Numbered from the stretch's first letter, positions 23,210-33,359 are shown. The stretch: DNA of 64,000 nt from Cavenderia fasciculata (GCF_000203815.1 NW_004457695.1:1486054-1550053), one strand, 5' to 3'. The notes: a model not told the origin generated them from the sequence alone. Numbers and translations: made by a program.

Positions 23210-26200
23210 TTATTTTTTTTTATGATTTTTGGGGTTGTTCTTCAACTGGTATTCATAGGCTTCCACGAGTGATTTAGTCTTGTTGTAAGCCTTGAGAACG
23301 ACCTCATGTATCCAATTGTTGTGGTCTTCATCTAGTCCATCATACTTTACCAAGTATTCGATTCTAGATCCGCGTCCATACTTTTGGTTTCTTTTCCCAA
23401 TGATTTCCACAATGTCTTGTACGTCAGTGTCGACGCCATCTGCATCCATAATATAAATGTCTGATACATTTACTGTACGGTTTTGACGATCGCCTTTACG
23501 GTTGTTGATTTTGATTGATACATTGGTTGGGCTGATAATCTTTGTAACTTTGAAAGGACCAGCATACTTTGATCTCAACTTGTAGTCGTTTTCGTTCAGT
23601 TCTGTTTTATGTGTATCTAGAACAGCCCGCTTGACTTTAACCAGGTCACCAATCTTGTATTCGCATGACTTGGCTCTTCCTTTATCGTATTGTATTTGAT
23701 TTCTGATCTGAGCTTCCAGCATGTTTGATTTCGCCATTTGGCGATAGGTTTCCATATTACGACGATAGTCGCTGAATGGCATGCTCAGTGCATTCCATGG
23801 CATAATCGGTTCGTAACCCATTACGATTTGATTGGGTGTATAGCCGGTGCTTGTGTTGATATTATTGTTAATAATCGCTTCGATTATTTGGTAGTCCCTT
23901 GCCCATTGGTTTTTTTCATTAGACATTTTTCGGATTGCACTCAAGATTTGCTTGTTGATAATCTCGGTCTGTCCATCAGCCTGGGGCCGATGGGGTTGAG
24001 TCATTTTTAGTTGAGTACCAATACTCTTCATAGCTGCTTGCCAGAAGTCACTAGTGAATTTCGGATCTTGATCGGAAACGATATTCTTGGGGACGCCAAA
24101 TTGGGCGATAATAGTTCTACCAAACCATTGACCAACTTCTTCCGCAGTGATGGTTTGCATACAAGGGTGTATCTTGACCATCTTGGAAAGTCTATCGACT
24201 ACGACGATGAGATTGTCTTCGCCCGTGGCTGCTTTGGGTAGGGACAAGAAATCTATTGATATCTCTTGCCATACACCATCAGGTATTGGTAATGGTACCA
24301 ATAATCCTTGCTTGAACTTTTCGATATTATTCTTCTGGCATTCGGTGCATGAGCGGATGTATTTTGCTATTGATTCATTCATCTTGGGCCAGATGTAGTG
24401 GTTTGATAGTTTTTTTGATAGTCTGTTTCTGCCGGCATGACCAGAGTATTTGGATTTGTGTGTTTCGTCCAACAGTCTTATGATATGGTCGTCGTTTACA
24501 ATGACCACTCTTTTTTGTTCACCATGGATCCAATAATAAATACCATCGATATTAACCATATCTTCTCTATCTTTAATTTTATCCAACCAAGTTGTTGTTG
24601 AAGGTTTCAATTTTGGGTCAGTGTAACTAGATATGATCTGTTTTATAAATTCTGAATCCCAAGGATTAAAGAAATCTGGGGTTCTGGACAGATAGTCGGC
24701 CATGTAGTTACTGTTGCCATCGATAAATTTAGTGACATAGTTGAAGGTGTTGAGGAATTCACCCCAACGAATGTGTCTACCGTTACCAGAATCTTCGTAT
24801 AAATTAAAATGCAGCATGTTCTTATGATCTGTGTAGAGCACGAATGGTTTTGCTCTCAACAGGTAGTCGAACTTGTCCAGTGCATGTACTACTGCTAATA
24901 GTTCACGATCTTTAGTATCATAATTTCTCTGGGCCTGGTCAAATTTTTTCGAGTCAAATAAGATTGGCCGTAATTTGCCTGTCCCATCGTCTTGGGCAAT
25001 CATTAATCCGCTGCCCACATCAGAGGCATCTGTGTAGACCAGTAGTGGTGAGTCGTCGCGTGGCGACATTAGGCATGTGTCGGCTATCAAGGCTTTTTTG
25101 ATGGTTTCAAAGTCTTCCAAGTCCGTTTTTGATAGTTTAATTTTCCTTGGATTGCCCTTCGTGAGTTCTTGTAAGCGATGAATGCTTGGTCCTACATGTC
25201 CCATGAATTGACGATAGAAATTGATGGCACCAAGGAATCTTTTGAGTTCCTTTATGGTTTGAGGGGGAGGCATATTAACGATCACTTGAGTTTTGTTCGT
25301 CAATTGTTTGATCTCTTTGACGCAGATCAAATCTCCGCCAAAGGGTACTTCCTTTAGGAACCACTTCATTTTATTTGCATTCGCGTATGCGTAGTTTTCA
25401 CGCATGCAGTTGAACAGCTTGTCTAATTTTTTCAAGTGTAGATCGATGTTGTCTTCAGTTCCAATCGCTAGGTCGTCAACATATCTCTCACAATTGATTT
25501 CCTCCTTCTCGAGTACGTCGTTGATCCAACGGTTGAAGAAAGCACCAGAGTTTTTCAGGCCGAAGCATGCACGTGTAAACATGTAATGTTCACCGCCATA
25601 CGAGAAGGTGGTTAAGTATTGACTCTCTTTCGACAGATTTATTTGGTGATATCCGCTTTTTAGATCGATCACCGTCTTTCTTTCAGATTTACTTAACCTT
25701 TCTTTTCCTTCTTGTAGGTTTTTCTGTGGGTATGTATCTGCCACTGTTGCGTCGTTCAGTTTGGAGTAATCGACGATAAACCGCCCTTTATCAGGTCCTT
25801 CCGTCTTCCAAAATGCTGGTGAGGATACAGGAGTATTTGGTGGTGGTCTTACAATAATACCGGCATCCAACATCTTTTGCAAGTTTGCCAGGGCTAGTGC
25901 TCTTTTATTTACCGGTTCTCTTCCATAGTTGTTTTTGAATGTGATATTTTCGCAGCCGGGTAGCAGCTTGATATCCATATCATATTTCGATAGAGGTGGT
26001 GGAAAGTCATTTGGAATTTCAAGTACAATTACGTCCAAGTTCCTAGCGATTATGTCTCTAATTTTCTCTTCGTATACCTTATCGTAAGTACCATACTTGG
26101 TCATGTCGATTGATTTAGGGTCAACTGGAATGGGTTTAACCCTTTTTCCGTTGATCACTCTAATGTGAGGGTTGGTACCAACAGGAGATGCTGGGGAGGG

Positions 26201-28195
26201 AGTAGTAGGAACGGGTGTAGAGGAGGATGAAGGGGATGAAGGGGATGAAGGGGATGAAGGGGATGGAGGCACCATTTTCGCTCCTGCTTTGCCCTCGCTC
26301 TGCTCCTTTTTGTTACCATTATCCTCGGTAATTAATCCTTTTGGAATTTTAACCTTTTCCTTTTTCTTTTCTTTGTCCTTGTTATTCTCTTTGACTATAA
26401 TTTTGGGTAGCAGCTCTTGTACCACGTTGTTAAATGTAGGTGTACTTGGCTTTCTGAGCAATAGGTTACCAGTGTTTTTTGATATTGTCGGTAAAATATT
26501 GGCTGTTGCTTGGTAATTGTTTCCGTTTACATTTACCATGAACTTCATCCATGGTAATGAGTCATAGAGGTGTAGCACTGGTTTTAAAATTGAGAATGCA
26601 TTTTCTCCGAGTACAATGCCGTCTTTTAACTTTGTGATGAACATAGGTAACTTCATTTCAATCTTCCTATCGTTCTTGTCCACTTTTGCGTTGAATGTAA
26701 ACGTGATATCACCTTGGTGGTCAACCTTGACCCCTTTCGCGATTAGGGGGGTTAGTTTGGCATTACAGACTGACGTTTCCATGTCTAGTTCCATGGCCAA
26801 TTTAGAGTCCATTAGAGACACTTGACTACCCAAGTCAACCAATGCATTGATTGTTTTCTCTCCGATTGTGATAGGGAGGAGGAACGATTGACCTTTGTTG
26901 GTCAGACCCTTGACGTTGTAGCTTTCTACTTTCTTGTTGTCTTGTCGGCTTTGCCGATCCCACGGCTTCTTACGACCAGTGTTGTTGGCATCCTTTCCTT
27001 TCTCTTCCGGTTTGGCGTCGTTTGTCTTTTCTTGTTTGTTGTCGCCACCCTTCTTTTGTTGTTCTTGTTTGGGGGTGAATGGTTTCACGAACGTTGTTTT
27101 GGTCGCTTTCTTTAGAAGCATCTCCTCTAGTGCCAATTCAAAGGTTCCGTACCACGGTTCGAATAGCTTAGGGTCGACCTTGCTCTCGAGTTGAGCAATT
27201 TTGATCATTCTTGATTCCTTGAGTGAGTCTACATTAAACATGTATCCAATCTCTAAACTTTCCAGTTTAGGCCAAACAAGCTTGGTCACGACATCGCCGT
27301 TGACCTTTTCGACTTCAACCAAATCTATGATTTCATCCAAGAATTCGCTAAAGTTTGAGAGATTGTCTTTGAGCTTGAAGTTGGAGAGACGTTTGGTCAT
27401 TTCGTCTTTAGCGAGGATAGGGCTGTATAGTATTTTAACCACCCATTCTATGAAGCCAGTCCATGTAGACAGTTTGGCTTTTTCCTCTTCAGTTCCGTCC
27501 ATCATTTTATCGTTGTACTTTGAGTCGATTCCTTTGATGGCCAGTCCGGTTATTGTGTGCTTTGCATTGGCGAATTGCTCTGCACTGTTATTCTCGATCA
27601 TGTAACAAGCCACTGTTAGTTTCTTGATTGATTTCTTGATTGATCTGGAATTAATTGTTTCCAAGATCGGTTTGATTTTGCTAGCCTCGATTCTAATCGT
27701 CTTAGACGAGGGTGCGAGTGGTACTATTGCAGGTTGTATCACTTCTTTATTTGCCTGTTTCAGGTCAGCTGAGGACAAGGTGTTGATGAGGGTGGATGAG
27801 GAGGATGAGGAGGAGGGAGAGTTGTCCTTTCTGTCCATTAACTGTAGTTGGAGGTTGAAATTGTCCTCTCTCAGTGCCTTGTTCTCTTCCATAAGATCAA
27901 TCGTTTTTTTCATCTTATCTGAATATAGGTTGATGTTCCCTTGCAATTCTGCGCAAGTACCTTTCATTATTTGTAAATCGTTGTAATGTTGGATTTTTGC
28001 TGATGCTGCATTTCTGTATTCACTATCCTTTAAGTCCAACTTTTCCTTAGTCATAGCCAAACATATAAATAGTTTGTGTATGAGGGCCTGAGAATCATTG
28101 ATCTCAAGGTCCGATAAGTTTAGTTCAGCATTTCGCAGACGTCTTGCGACATCTAGAATGTTAAATGTACTATCTTCTGTATTAGTTGATGACAT
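23210..28195 (-). CDS. Gag-pol polyprotein of the Skipper-like element
   Basis: One open frame of 1661 codons. Parts in order, with rough residues: gag-like region (1-430) with a Lys/Gln/Asp-rich end; aspartic protease (about 445-540); a Pro/Ser linker; reverse transcriptase (about 740-940) with the YVDD core near 905; RNase H (about 1045-1170); zinc-binding H2C2 head of integrase (about 1250-1290); integrase core (about 1305-1430); integrase C-terminal part (to about 1570); and a chromodomain-like end (about 1590-1650, EYLVKYDGLDEDHNNWI). Gag and pol share one frame. Short plus-strand frames over this stretch are antisense shadows. Confidence 0.9.
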   Translation of the reverse strand: MSSTNTEDSTFNILDVARRLRNAELNLSDLEINDSQALIHKLFICLAMTKEKLDLKDSEYRNAASAKIQHYNDLQIMKGTCAELQGNINLYSDKMKKTIDLMEENKALREDNFNLQLQLMDRKDNSPSSSSSSSTLINTLSSADLKQANKEVIQPAIVPLAPSSKTIRIEASKIKPILETINSRSIKKSIKKLTVACYMIENNSAEQFANAKHTITGLAIKGIDSKYNDKMMDGTEEEKAKLSTWTGFIEWVVKILYSPILAKDEMTKRLSNFKLKDNLSNFSEFLDEIIDLVEVEKVNGDVVTKLVWPKLESLEIGYMFNVDSLKESRMIKIAQLESKVDPKLFEPWYGTFELALEEMLLKKATKTTFVKPFTPKQEQQKKGGDNKQEKTNDAKPEEKGKDANNTGRKKPWDRQSRQDNKKVESYNVKGLTNKGQSFLLPITIGEKTINALVDLGSQVSLMDSKLAMELDMETSVCNAKLTPLIAKGVKVDHQGDITFTFNAKVDKNDRKIEMKLPMFITKLKDGIVLGENAFSILKPVLHLYDSLPWMKFMVNVNGNNYQATANILPTISKNTGNLLLRKPSTPTFNNVVQELLPKIIVKENNKDKEKKKEKVKIPKGLITEDNGNKKEQSEGKAGAKMVPPSPSSPSSPSSPSSSSTPVPTTPSPASPVGTNPHIRVINGKRVKPIPVDPKSIDMTKYGTYDKVYEEKIRDIIARNLDVIVLEIPNDFPPPLSKYDMDIKLLPGCENITFKNNYGREPVNKRALALANLQKMLDAGIIVRPPPNTPVSSPAFWKTEGPDKGRFIVDYSKLNDATVADTYPQKNLQEGKERLSKSERKTVIDLKSGYHQINLSKESQYLTTFSYGGEHYMFTRACFGLKNSGAFFNRWINDVLEKEEINCERYVDDLAIGTEDNIDLHLKKLDKLFNCMRENYAYANANKMKWFLKEVPFGGDLICVKEIKQLTNKTQVIVNMPPPQTIKELKRFLGAINFYRQFMGHVGPSIHRLQELTKGNPRKIKLSKTDLEDFETIKKALIADTCLMSPRDDSPLLVYTDASDVGSGLMIAQDDGTGKLRPILFDSKKFDQAQRNYDTKDRELLAVVHALDKFDYLLRAKPFVLYTDHKNMLHFNLYEDSGNGRHIRWGEFLNTFNYVTKFIDGNSNYMADYLSRTPDFFNPWDSEFIKQIISSYTDPKLKPSTTTWLDKIKDREDMVNIDGIYYWIHGEQKRVVIVNDDHIIRLLDETHKSKYSGHAGRNRLSKKLSNHYIWPKMNESIAKYIRSCTECQKNNIEKFKQGLLVPLPIPDGVWQEISIDFLSLPKAATGEDNLIVVVDRLSKMVKIHPCMQTITAEEVGQWFGRTIIAQFGVPKNIVSDQDPKFTSDFWQAAMKSIGTQLKMTQPHRPQADGQTEIINKQILSAIRKMSNEKNQWARDYQIIEAIINNNINTSTGYTPNQIVMGYEPIMPWNALSMPFSDYRRNMETYRQMAKSNMLEAQIRNQIQYDKGRAKSCEYKIGDLVKVKRAVLDTHKTELNENDYKLRSKYAGPFKVTKIISPTNVSIKINNRKGDRQNRTVNVSDIYIMDADGVDTDVQDIVEIIGKRNQKYGRGSRIEYLVKYDGLDEDHNNWIHEVVLKAYNKTKSLVEAYEYQLKNNPKNHKKK

Positions 28196-28247
28196 TATTC
28201 TACTCTGTATTGTTTTATATTAACTCTGTTTAATATTAAAAATAAAG

Positions 28248-28533
28248 TTTACTAAACTATGCTCTATCTTGTCGAGGGCCCTACGATATAGATAGTAATA
28301 GGATAGTAATAATCAAGATCTTATATAAACTATGGTTAGTCTTATAGATTGTATAGTGTTATATAAAATGTAATAATCTTTATTATTTAGTTACCTTATA
28401 TAAACTATGGTTAGTCTTATAGATTGTATAGTGTTATATAAAATGTAATAATAATGAATGATGAGAGCTGTTGCTCGTTTGTAGGTGCGTGAGAATTGGG
28501 ATTTTGTAAAAAAAGGTCCATTCTCATTACACA
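28248..28533 (-). repeat. 5' LTR of the Skipper-like element, with internal tandem repeat
   Basis: 286 bp, 75 bp longer than its partner. The extra length is a second copy of a 57-bp unit (TTATATAAACTATGG to AATGTAATAAT) plus an 18-bp junction. Outside this the two LTRs match by eye. Confidence 0.85.
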
Positions 28534-28579
28534 TAGGCAGCGGCAGGCAAAAAAAGATCAAAACAGTTGCCTTTTGGGC

Positions 28580-28653
28580 TGCCTTGTGCCGGGATCGAAC
28601 CAGCGACCTTAAGATCTTCAGTCTTACGCTACTACCAACTGAGCTAACAAGGC
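28580..28653 (-). tRNA. tRNA-Phe (GAA)
   Basis: On the minus strand: acceptor GCCTTGT/ACAAGGC, D arm GCTC-AGTTGGTAGT-AGC, anticodon stem TAAGA/TCTTA with loop CTGAAGA (anticodon GAA), T arm GCTGG-TTCGATC-CCGGC, discriminator A at 28580. No intron. The retroelement begins 47 bp past its 3' end. A short inverted copy of its 5' end is at 28769-28786. Confidence 0.92.
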
Positions 28654-29174
28654 TTGGATGTTTCCAAAAAAGAAAATTGAAAATTTGAGCCCCGATGCTT
28701 TTTTTGACGATTTTTAAGGTTTCCATACTAAAATTTGGAATCTTTTTCTGTTGATTTTGGACATCAAGTGCCTTGTTAGCTCAGTGAGCATAATCTTTAA
28801 AACCATACAAGTTTTTTGTCAACTTAATGTTCTTTTTGTCAATCCAATGTTCTTTTTGTAAATCAAAGGAAATTAACTTTTTTAAGCCTCACATACCTCC
28901 ACCCAAATGGAACAAACAAGTTCAAGTTTCTATTCATTATCTTGGATTAAAAATATATTTTGCAAGAATACCTCGATGTTTTATTTTGAAACTCTTTTTT
29001 AGTTACCCTTGGATTGAATCAATTAAATTGATTAGAACTCTATCTAGTTTTAAATATTTCTTTATATTATAATTCACAGATGTCCTACTATAGTCCCATC
29101 TTCTTGTTTCATTCAAGAAAAAAAAAGAAAATTAATTGAAATTGATAGAAATATTTTCATTTATTTATTTTTAT
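28654..29174. other. Spacer with a tRNA-Phe 5' fragment
   Basis: 520 bp between tRNA-Phe and the F-box/LRR gene. At 28769-28786 the plus strand carries GCCTTGTTAGCTCAGTG, the first 16 or so nt of tRNA-Phe, in the opposite orientation to the gene. A plus ORF (28827-29072, 81 aa) is Phe/Ile-rich and not recognised. Confidence 0.5.
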
Positions 29175-31925
29175 TCATTCTCTTTTTAGTTTAATATATT
29201 CAGTGATTAAAGATGTCCGACTATATTCAATTCGATAATTAAATGAACCAAACAAATCATCTGGAATGTTGAATGGATATTCGTAGCCATAGATAAAATT
29301 TTCGACATGATGACATTCCAACGAGAGTTTTCTGACAAGGTTATTGAATCTTGGAGAGAGTTGTGAAATGTCAAATAAACAACCTCTGGGTCTATAACTT
29401 GCAGCGATCTTTAATGTTTCAACAGATTGGCTTTTAGGAAGAAAATCAATGTCCAAAGAGTGTGATGTTACCTTTGTAATGGTGTTTGGTAATGGTGGAG
29501 AATGGATCGGGTAATCGTCGACAATAACAATGTGTCTCACATTTGGGAACTGACAGAGATCTTGCCAATTAGAGGCAGCAACAGACATTTTGGTAATTGA
29601 TTGTTTCAATCCGAGAAAAAGTTGAGAGTAGACACCAAGACTGTTGGATGGAAGGCAAAGTTTTTGGAGAGGCAAGTTTTTAATTTCATTCAACAATGTT
29701 AAATGATCAATCTCGATATTCGAGCCTATAAAGTTCAATTTAGAGAGATACGTGAGTTGTCCAAGATTGGAAATGTCCAATCGTAAATTGTAGCGGGATG
29801 GAATTTGTGAGATATAAATGGTCGTGAGATTTGGTAAATGTTTGATAATGTCTTTTAAATCATCTCCATTGGCCAATAGCTTGGTAATGTGTAAAAGATT
29901 GTCTTTTATAAAGAAAATTCTTTCTAAAACATTGCTGCAACTTATCAAAGTTGTCAAGTGTTTAAAAGCAACACAATATGGATTTGCAGAGTGAGCCGAG
30001 GTAGAGGCGAAACACTTTTCAAGTTGAATGGTAGAGAAGCAATTTCCACTGATATAATTAAATATATCTTTGTTGATGAGTGCCAATTGTAATTTGGATC
30101 GATTACTGTCTTGCAGAGAAAAAGATAATGGTACATATGGAATAGAATGTGAGAAATGAGTTGGACAATTATTCTTCATTTCATTGAAACGTTTCATTTC
30201 CTCTTGTTCATCTAGAATATCATCTCCCTTATCAATCCATTTTAGTACAGTTTCTTTTTCATAAACACATGTACAACGTTCTCTTAATTTAAATGTCATT
30301 CCAATTATTTTATAAATTATAAATGTTGGTAAAGAATTATTAATCTTTTGATTTTGATAATTATTATTATTTTGATTATTATTATTTTGATCATTTTGAT
30401 TTTGATTTTGATTTTGATTAAAATATTTTTTTTTAATAAAAAATAATTTCTTTTGACTTGATTTTAAATTATTTGATCTATTGTATGGTGATGTTCCAAT
30501 ATGATCATAACCCAAATCATTAAAATGGTTGATATCTGATTGACAAACATCAAATGATGAAAGGATGATAATAGTGTTGACATTTTTAATCGACAGACGA
30601 GTGTATTGATCAGATTTGGTCGAGTGGATAGTTTTAAATTGTATTGTTGAGATGTTGGTGTGTAAAAAGTCAATATCGAGAATGGGTAGTTGAAAGTCGA
30701 GGTATGTAACTTTGGCAACACTGTTTGGAAGATGGTCATGATTGCGATCATGACTCATGGTGTAGACATGTCGCAAGTTTGGAAAATCAGCAGAGACTAG
30801 TTTGATTTTGTCTCCATGAGGATAAAGGAGCGAGATGACTTGAAGATTTTGTTTGACCTCTTTACCTAGACTGTTCCAATCGAATGGTTGTAAGAGGATA
30901 ATCTTTGTAAGGTTAAATGTCGGTTGAATAAGACTACCAATCACAAGTCCTTCTTGTTCCACTTGCATTTGTCCCAAGCCAAAGGTTCGAGGCATCACCA
31001 CACGGGCATTTATCAAGTTGAGTGATGGAATGGTTTGTAGAGGGCCATTAAAAAGGTCAATCAAGACTGATCTGTCAATATCGCAGTTTAGAGTAAATGA
31101 TCTGATATTTGGCATCAAACTGACGAGATAAGAGATGGAGGCGGTATTTTGGAGCAAGAATGGCTCGCATATGTGTAAATGCTCGACATGCTCAAAAAAC
31201 TCTTTGGCCAACGATGTTTGGGTTCTATTCATAAAGAATAGTGATGGTTGTGAAGGTTTGGAAGGGACTATGATCAATGTCTTTGGCTTTTTAATGATAC
31301 AATAGTTGTTGGTGACGTGATACCAAGTGTTTTTGGTAGAGTTTATCACAACAGTGGTAAAGAGTTGCGTTGCAATAAATGAAAACATTCTCTTGCATAG
31401 CAGTGCCATACTACGCATCCATCGACAATTCTCTTGTTCTACACCTTTGTATTTGTGATTGTAAGAGGAAGTTTCTTGTGCAGTATAAACAAATTGGGGT
31501 TTGCGTCCAGTGACAGTACTGCTGAAACGATGAATAGAGCATAGTTGATCTCCTGTCAGCGAGTGTTGTTTCACCCTTTGTTGAACCACAAATTTGCCGT
31601 GCAACTCTAATAGGTGACGAGGAGGATCATCGTATCTGTCATTTGGCATGATCGATGATCGATCTTGATGAGTCTTTTTGAATGCATCGCTATTGACACA
31701 GGTACATAGAGCACGTGATGCCAACTTGAATATACGTTGTATTATTGGCCATGGTAATGTATACTCTAATGCATCTCGATTGTATTCGTTTAAAGGATTG
31801 ATAGATCCTCGATGAAGATTTTGACCATCTCTAGACAAAGCATCAAGCTGATCAATATACATCTGATTCTCTAATCTTTCATTTTCATTCTCTTCAACTA
31901 TCTCTGGTTTTATCCTTATATACAT
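29175..31925 (-). CDS. Large dictyostelid F-box/LRR-like protein
   Basis: Single exon, 916 aa. Residues about 55-75 (ALEYTLPWPIIQRIFKLASR) and 170-195 (SMALLCKRMFSFIATQLFTTV) resemble the two halves of an F-box split by an insertion. The rest contains irregular leucine-rich repeats (LMPNIRSFTLNC, LPNLTTIYISQIP, LGQLTYLSKLNFIG, FPNVRHIVIVDDYP), with an Asn/Gln run near residues 500-525. Such F-box/LRR or FNIP-like proteins are abundant in dictyostelids and are thought to recruit substrates to SCF ubiquitin ligases; a partner cannot be read from the sequence. Start taken at the first ATG. No near paralogue in the window; the gene at 57-59 kb has a similar layout but low similarity. Confidence 0.7.
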   Translation of the reverse strand: MYIRIKPEIVEENENERLENQMYIDQLDALSRDGQNLHRGSINPLNEYNRDALEYTLPWPIIQRIFKLASRALCTCVNSDAFKKTHQDRSSIMPNDRYDDPPRHLLELHGKFVVQQRVKQHSLTGDQLCSIHRFSSTVTGRKPQFVYTAQETSSYNHKYKGVEQENCRWMRSMALLCKRMFSFIATQLFTTVVINSTKNTWYHVTNNYCIIKKPKTLIIVPSKPSQPSLFFMNRTQTSLAKEFFEHVEHLHICEPFLLQNTASISYLVSLMPNIRSFTLNCDIDRSVLIDLFNGPLQTIPSLNLINARVVMPRTFGLGQMQVEQEGLVIGSLIQPTFNLTKIILLQPFDWNSLGKEVKQNLQVISLLYPHGDKIKLVSADFPNLRHVYTMSHDRNHDHLPNSVAKVTYLDFQLPILDIDFLHTNISTIQFKTIHSTKSDQYTRLSIKNVNTIIILSSFDVCQSDINHFNDLGYDHIGTSPYNRSNNLKSSQKKLFFIKKKYFNQNQNQNQNDQNNNNQNNNNYQNQKINNSLPTFIIYKIIGMTFKLRERCTCVYEKETVLKWIDKGDDILDEQEEMKRFNEMKNNCPTHFSHSIPYVPLSFSLQDSNRSKLQLALINKDIFNYISGNCFSTIQLEKCFASTSAHSANPYCVAFKHLTTLISCSNVLERIFFIKDNLLHITKLLANGDDLKDIIKHLPNLTTIYISQIPSRYNLRLDISNLGQLTYLSKLNFIGSNIEIDHLTLLNEIKNLPLQKLCLPSNSLGVYSQLFLGLKQSITKMSVAASNWQDLCQFPNVRHIVIVDDYPIHSPPLPNTITKVTSHSLDIDFLPKSQSVETLKIAASYRPRGCLFDISQLSPRFNNLVRKLSLECHHVENFIYGYEYPFNIPDDLFGSFNYRIEYSRTSLITEYIKLKRE

Positions 31926-33359
31926 GTTGTCAGTTTAATTTATTAATACTATAATAGACGAGGTTGATTTGGAATATATATATAATTGTTGATGAGATCT
32001 AAACAAAGTGTCGGAAATTTCCATGACCCATTGTCGAAAAAAAAACAATTTGCAAAGTTATCTTGATAATTACTAGCGATGAAGAGAGTTATGTTTATAC
32101 TCTTTATCAATATTATTATAATTTATAAATATATAGATCACCTTGACACCTTAAAAAATGTCTGAATAAAGACTATAGTTTGTTTAATAATATTAATTCT
32201 TTTTAATTTATTTCATTATATTTAACAAGAGTTGCTATTGATTGAATAGATAGATAAGATAACATTAAAAAAAAAAAAAAAAAAAAAATAAGAAAAAATA
32301 ATAGTAAAACAACTACTTTTAATTGTACAAGCGTTTACTATGTCTCTATATTGTATATACTTTATTATTTGTTATTTATCCAAGCTTGTCGGGGCTTAAA
32401 AAATTTTTTTTTTTTTTTTTTTCACCTCTTCATCACACTGCAGAAGACATATTGTTTATTTTTAAATTAATGATTTAATTATTATTGTTGTTTAATTTGA
32501 AGTAGTTGTTAGATAGTGGTTAGTTTTAGTTAGGAAGGAGGGAATGCGATAGGGTGTAGCTAGTTTGCCCCAAATGAGAGAGAATTTACTAAAGTTTGCG
32601 ATCAGTTCGAGATTAGGACCGACCATCGATCAGGTTGACATTTAGCTAGAATCGACTTGCAGTTTTGGATTAGTTTTAGATATTCAAGATAGATTATAGT
32701 TTTGAATCTTTTGGTAACGATTGCTACTTCGTTTGGGTCGAGAGAGTAGTCGCGATCGTCGTCGTCAAAGTCGAATTGCACATTCAGGTGGTGGCACCAT
32801 GTGCGGTGGAAGAGTATAGCAACAGCATTGACATAACGTCTGTGATGTGCTCTCTGCTTGGTGAAGTTGAGAGCGTGGACATTTCACTGCACTCTGTTGT
32901 CGGTTCAGTCGAGTTGCAACTTGCTAAACTATGGGGCTCGTGGTTGGACGTGGATACATTCAAACAAATAGTGTATGATTGGAGCTGTTGCATATTGTAT
33001 TGGTGTCTCCTGCTGGCCGAATATATGGTTGGTCCACACCCTGCGGTACGAGATGGGGTTGTTGGAAGGAAACGATTCATCGTCCATGCCTTTTGCGCAA
33101 CTTGTCCATGTCCCAGAGGCCGATGCCTCCCTTTGTCCAATGGAGTGCTGCTCTTGGGCGAGCTATGCTATTTTTGTATTTATTTGTTTTGACTTATGTA
33201 GAAGATGATGGCGAGTAGAGATACCAATTAATTAAACTGTTCAGTTCACTAATCTCTTCAGTATTTAGTATGTGAGTATGTTTTGACAATTGCATTGCTG
33301 AAAAAAAAAAAAAAAACCGAGGCCAAGGCCGAGAAAATTATTATGGGCATATGTAAGCT
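31926..33359. other. Spacer with GC-rich coding-like debris ending in an A tract
   Basis: Left part (31926-32500) is A/T-rich spacer with A and T runs. 32520-33235 is distinctly richer in G+C and open in several frames on both strands (138, 77 and 79 aa on plus, 118 aa on minus) with no recognisable product. It ends in a 16-A tract at 33301-33316, 43 nt before tRNA-His copy 2. A decayed 3' end of a tRNA-targeting LINE (TRE5-like) is one explanation. Confidence 0.4.
33317..33331 (+). promoter_or_regulatory. Conserved upstream motif of tRNA-His copy 2
   Basis: CCGAGGCCAAGGCCG, 43 nt before the tRNA and right after a 16-A tract; differs from the motif of copy 1 at one base. Confidence 0.4.

Larger units (their letters stand above)
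22948..28533 (-). mobile_element. Skipper-like chromovirus (Ty3/gypsy LTR retrotransposon)
   Basis: LTR element of about 5.6 kb on the minus strand. The two LTRs (28248-28533 and 22948-23158) look identical by eye apart from a tandem repeat in the upstream one. The LTR begins TGTGTAATG and is preceded by a purine-rich stretch at the 3' end. One long gag-pol frame lies between, with reverse transcriptase before integrase and a C-terminal chromodomain, the chromovirus layout. The frame is open throughout, so the copy looks whole. It lies 47 bp downstream of the tRNA-Phe gene. Skipper-type dictyostelid elements with diverged chromodomains are known to sit downstream of tRNA genes, which fits. 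Near-identical LTRs point to a recent insertion. No clear target-site duplication was found. Confidence 0.87.

Noticed and set aside
26225-26270. GGGGATGAA tandem units
   Set aside because: Low-complexity Ser/Pro linker of the retroelement polyprotein on the other strand, not a separate repeat feature.
23738-27986. Several plus-strand ORFs of 60-134 aa across the retroelement
   Set aside because: Antisense to the long gag-pol frame; no family signature.
22943-28538. Possible 5-bp target-site duplication around the retroelement (ATAGC / TAGGC)
   Set aside because: The flanks match only partly; not enough to claim a duplication.
32784-33140. 118-aa minus-strand ORF considered as a gene
   Set aside because: Plus frames over the same stretch are equally open, and no motif or splice signal supports any of them.
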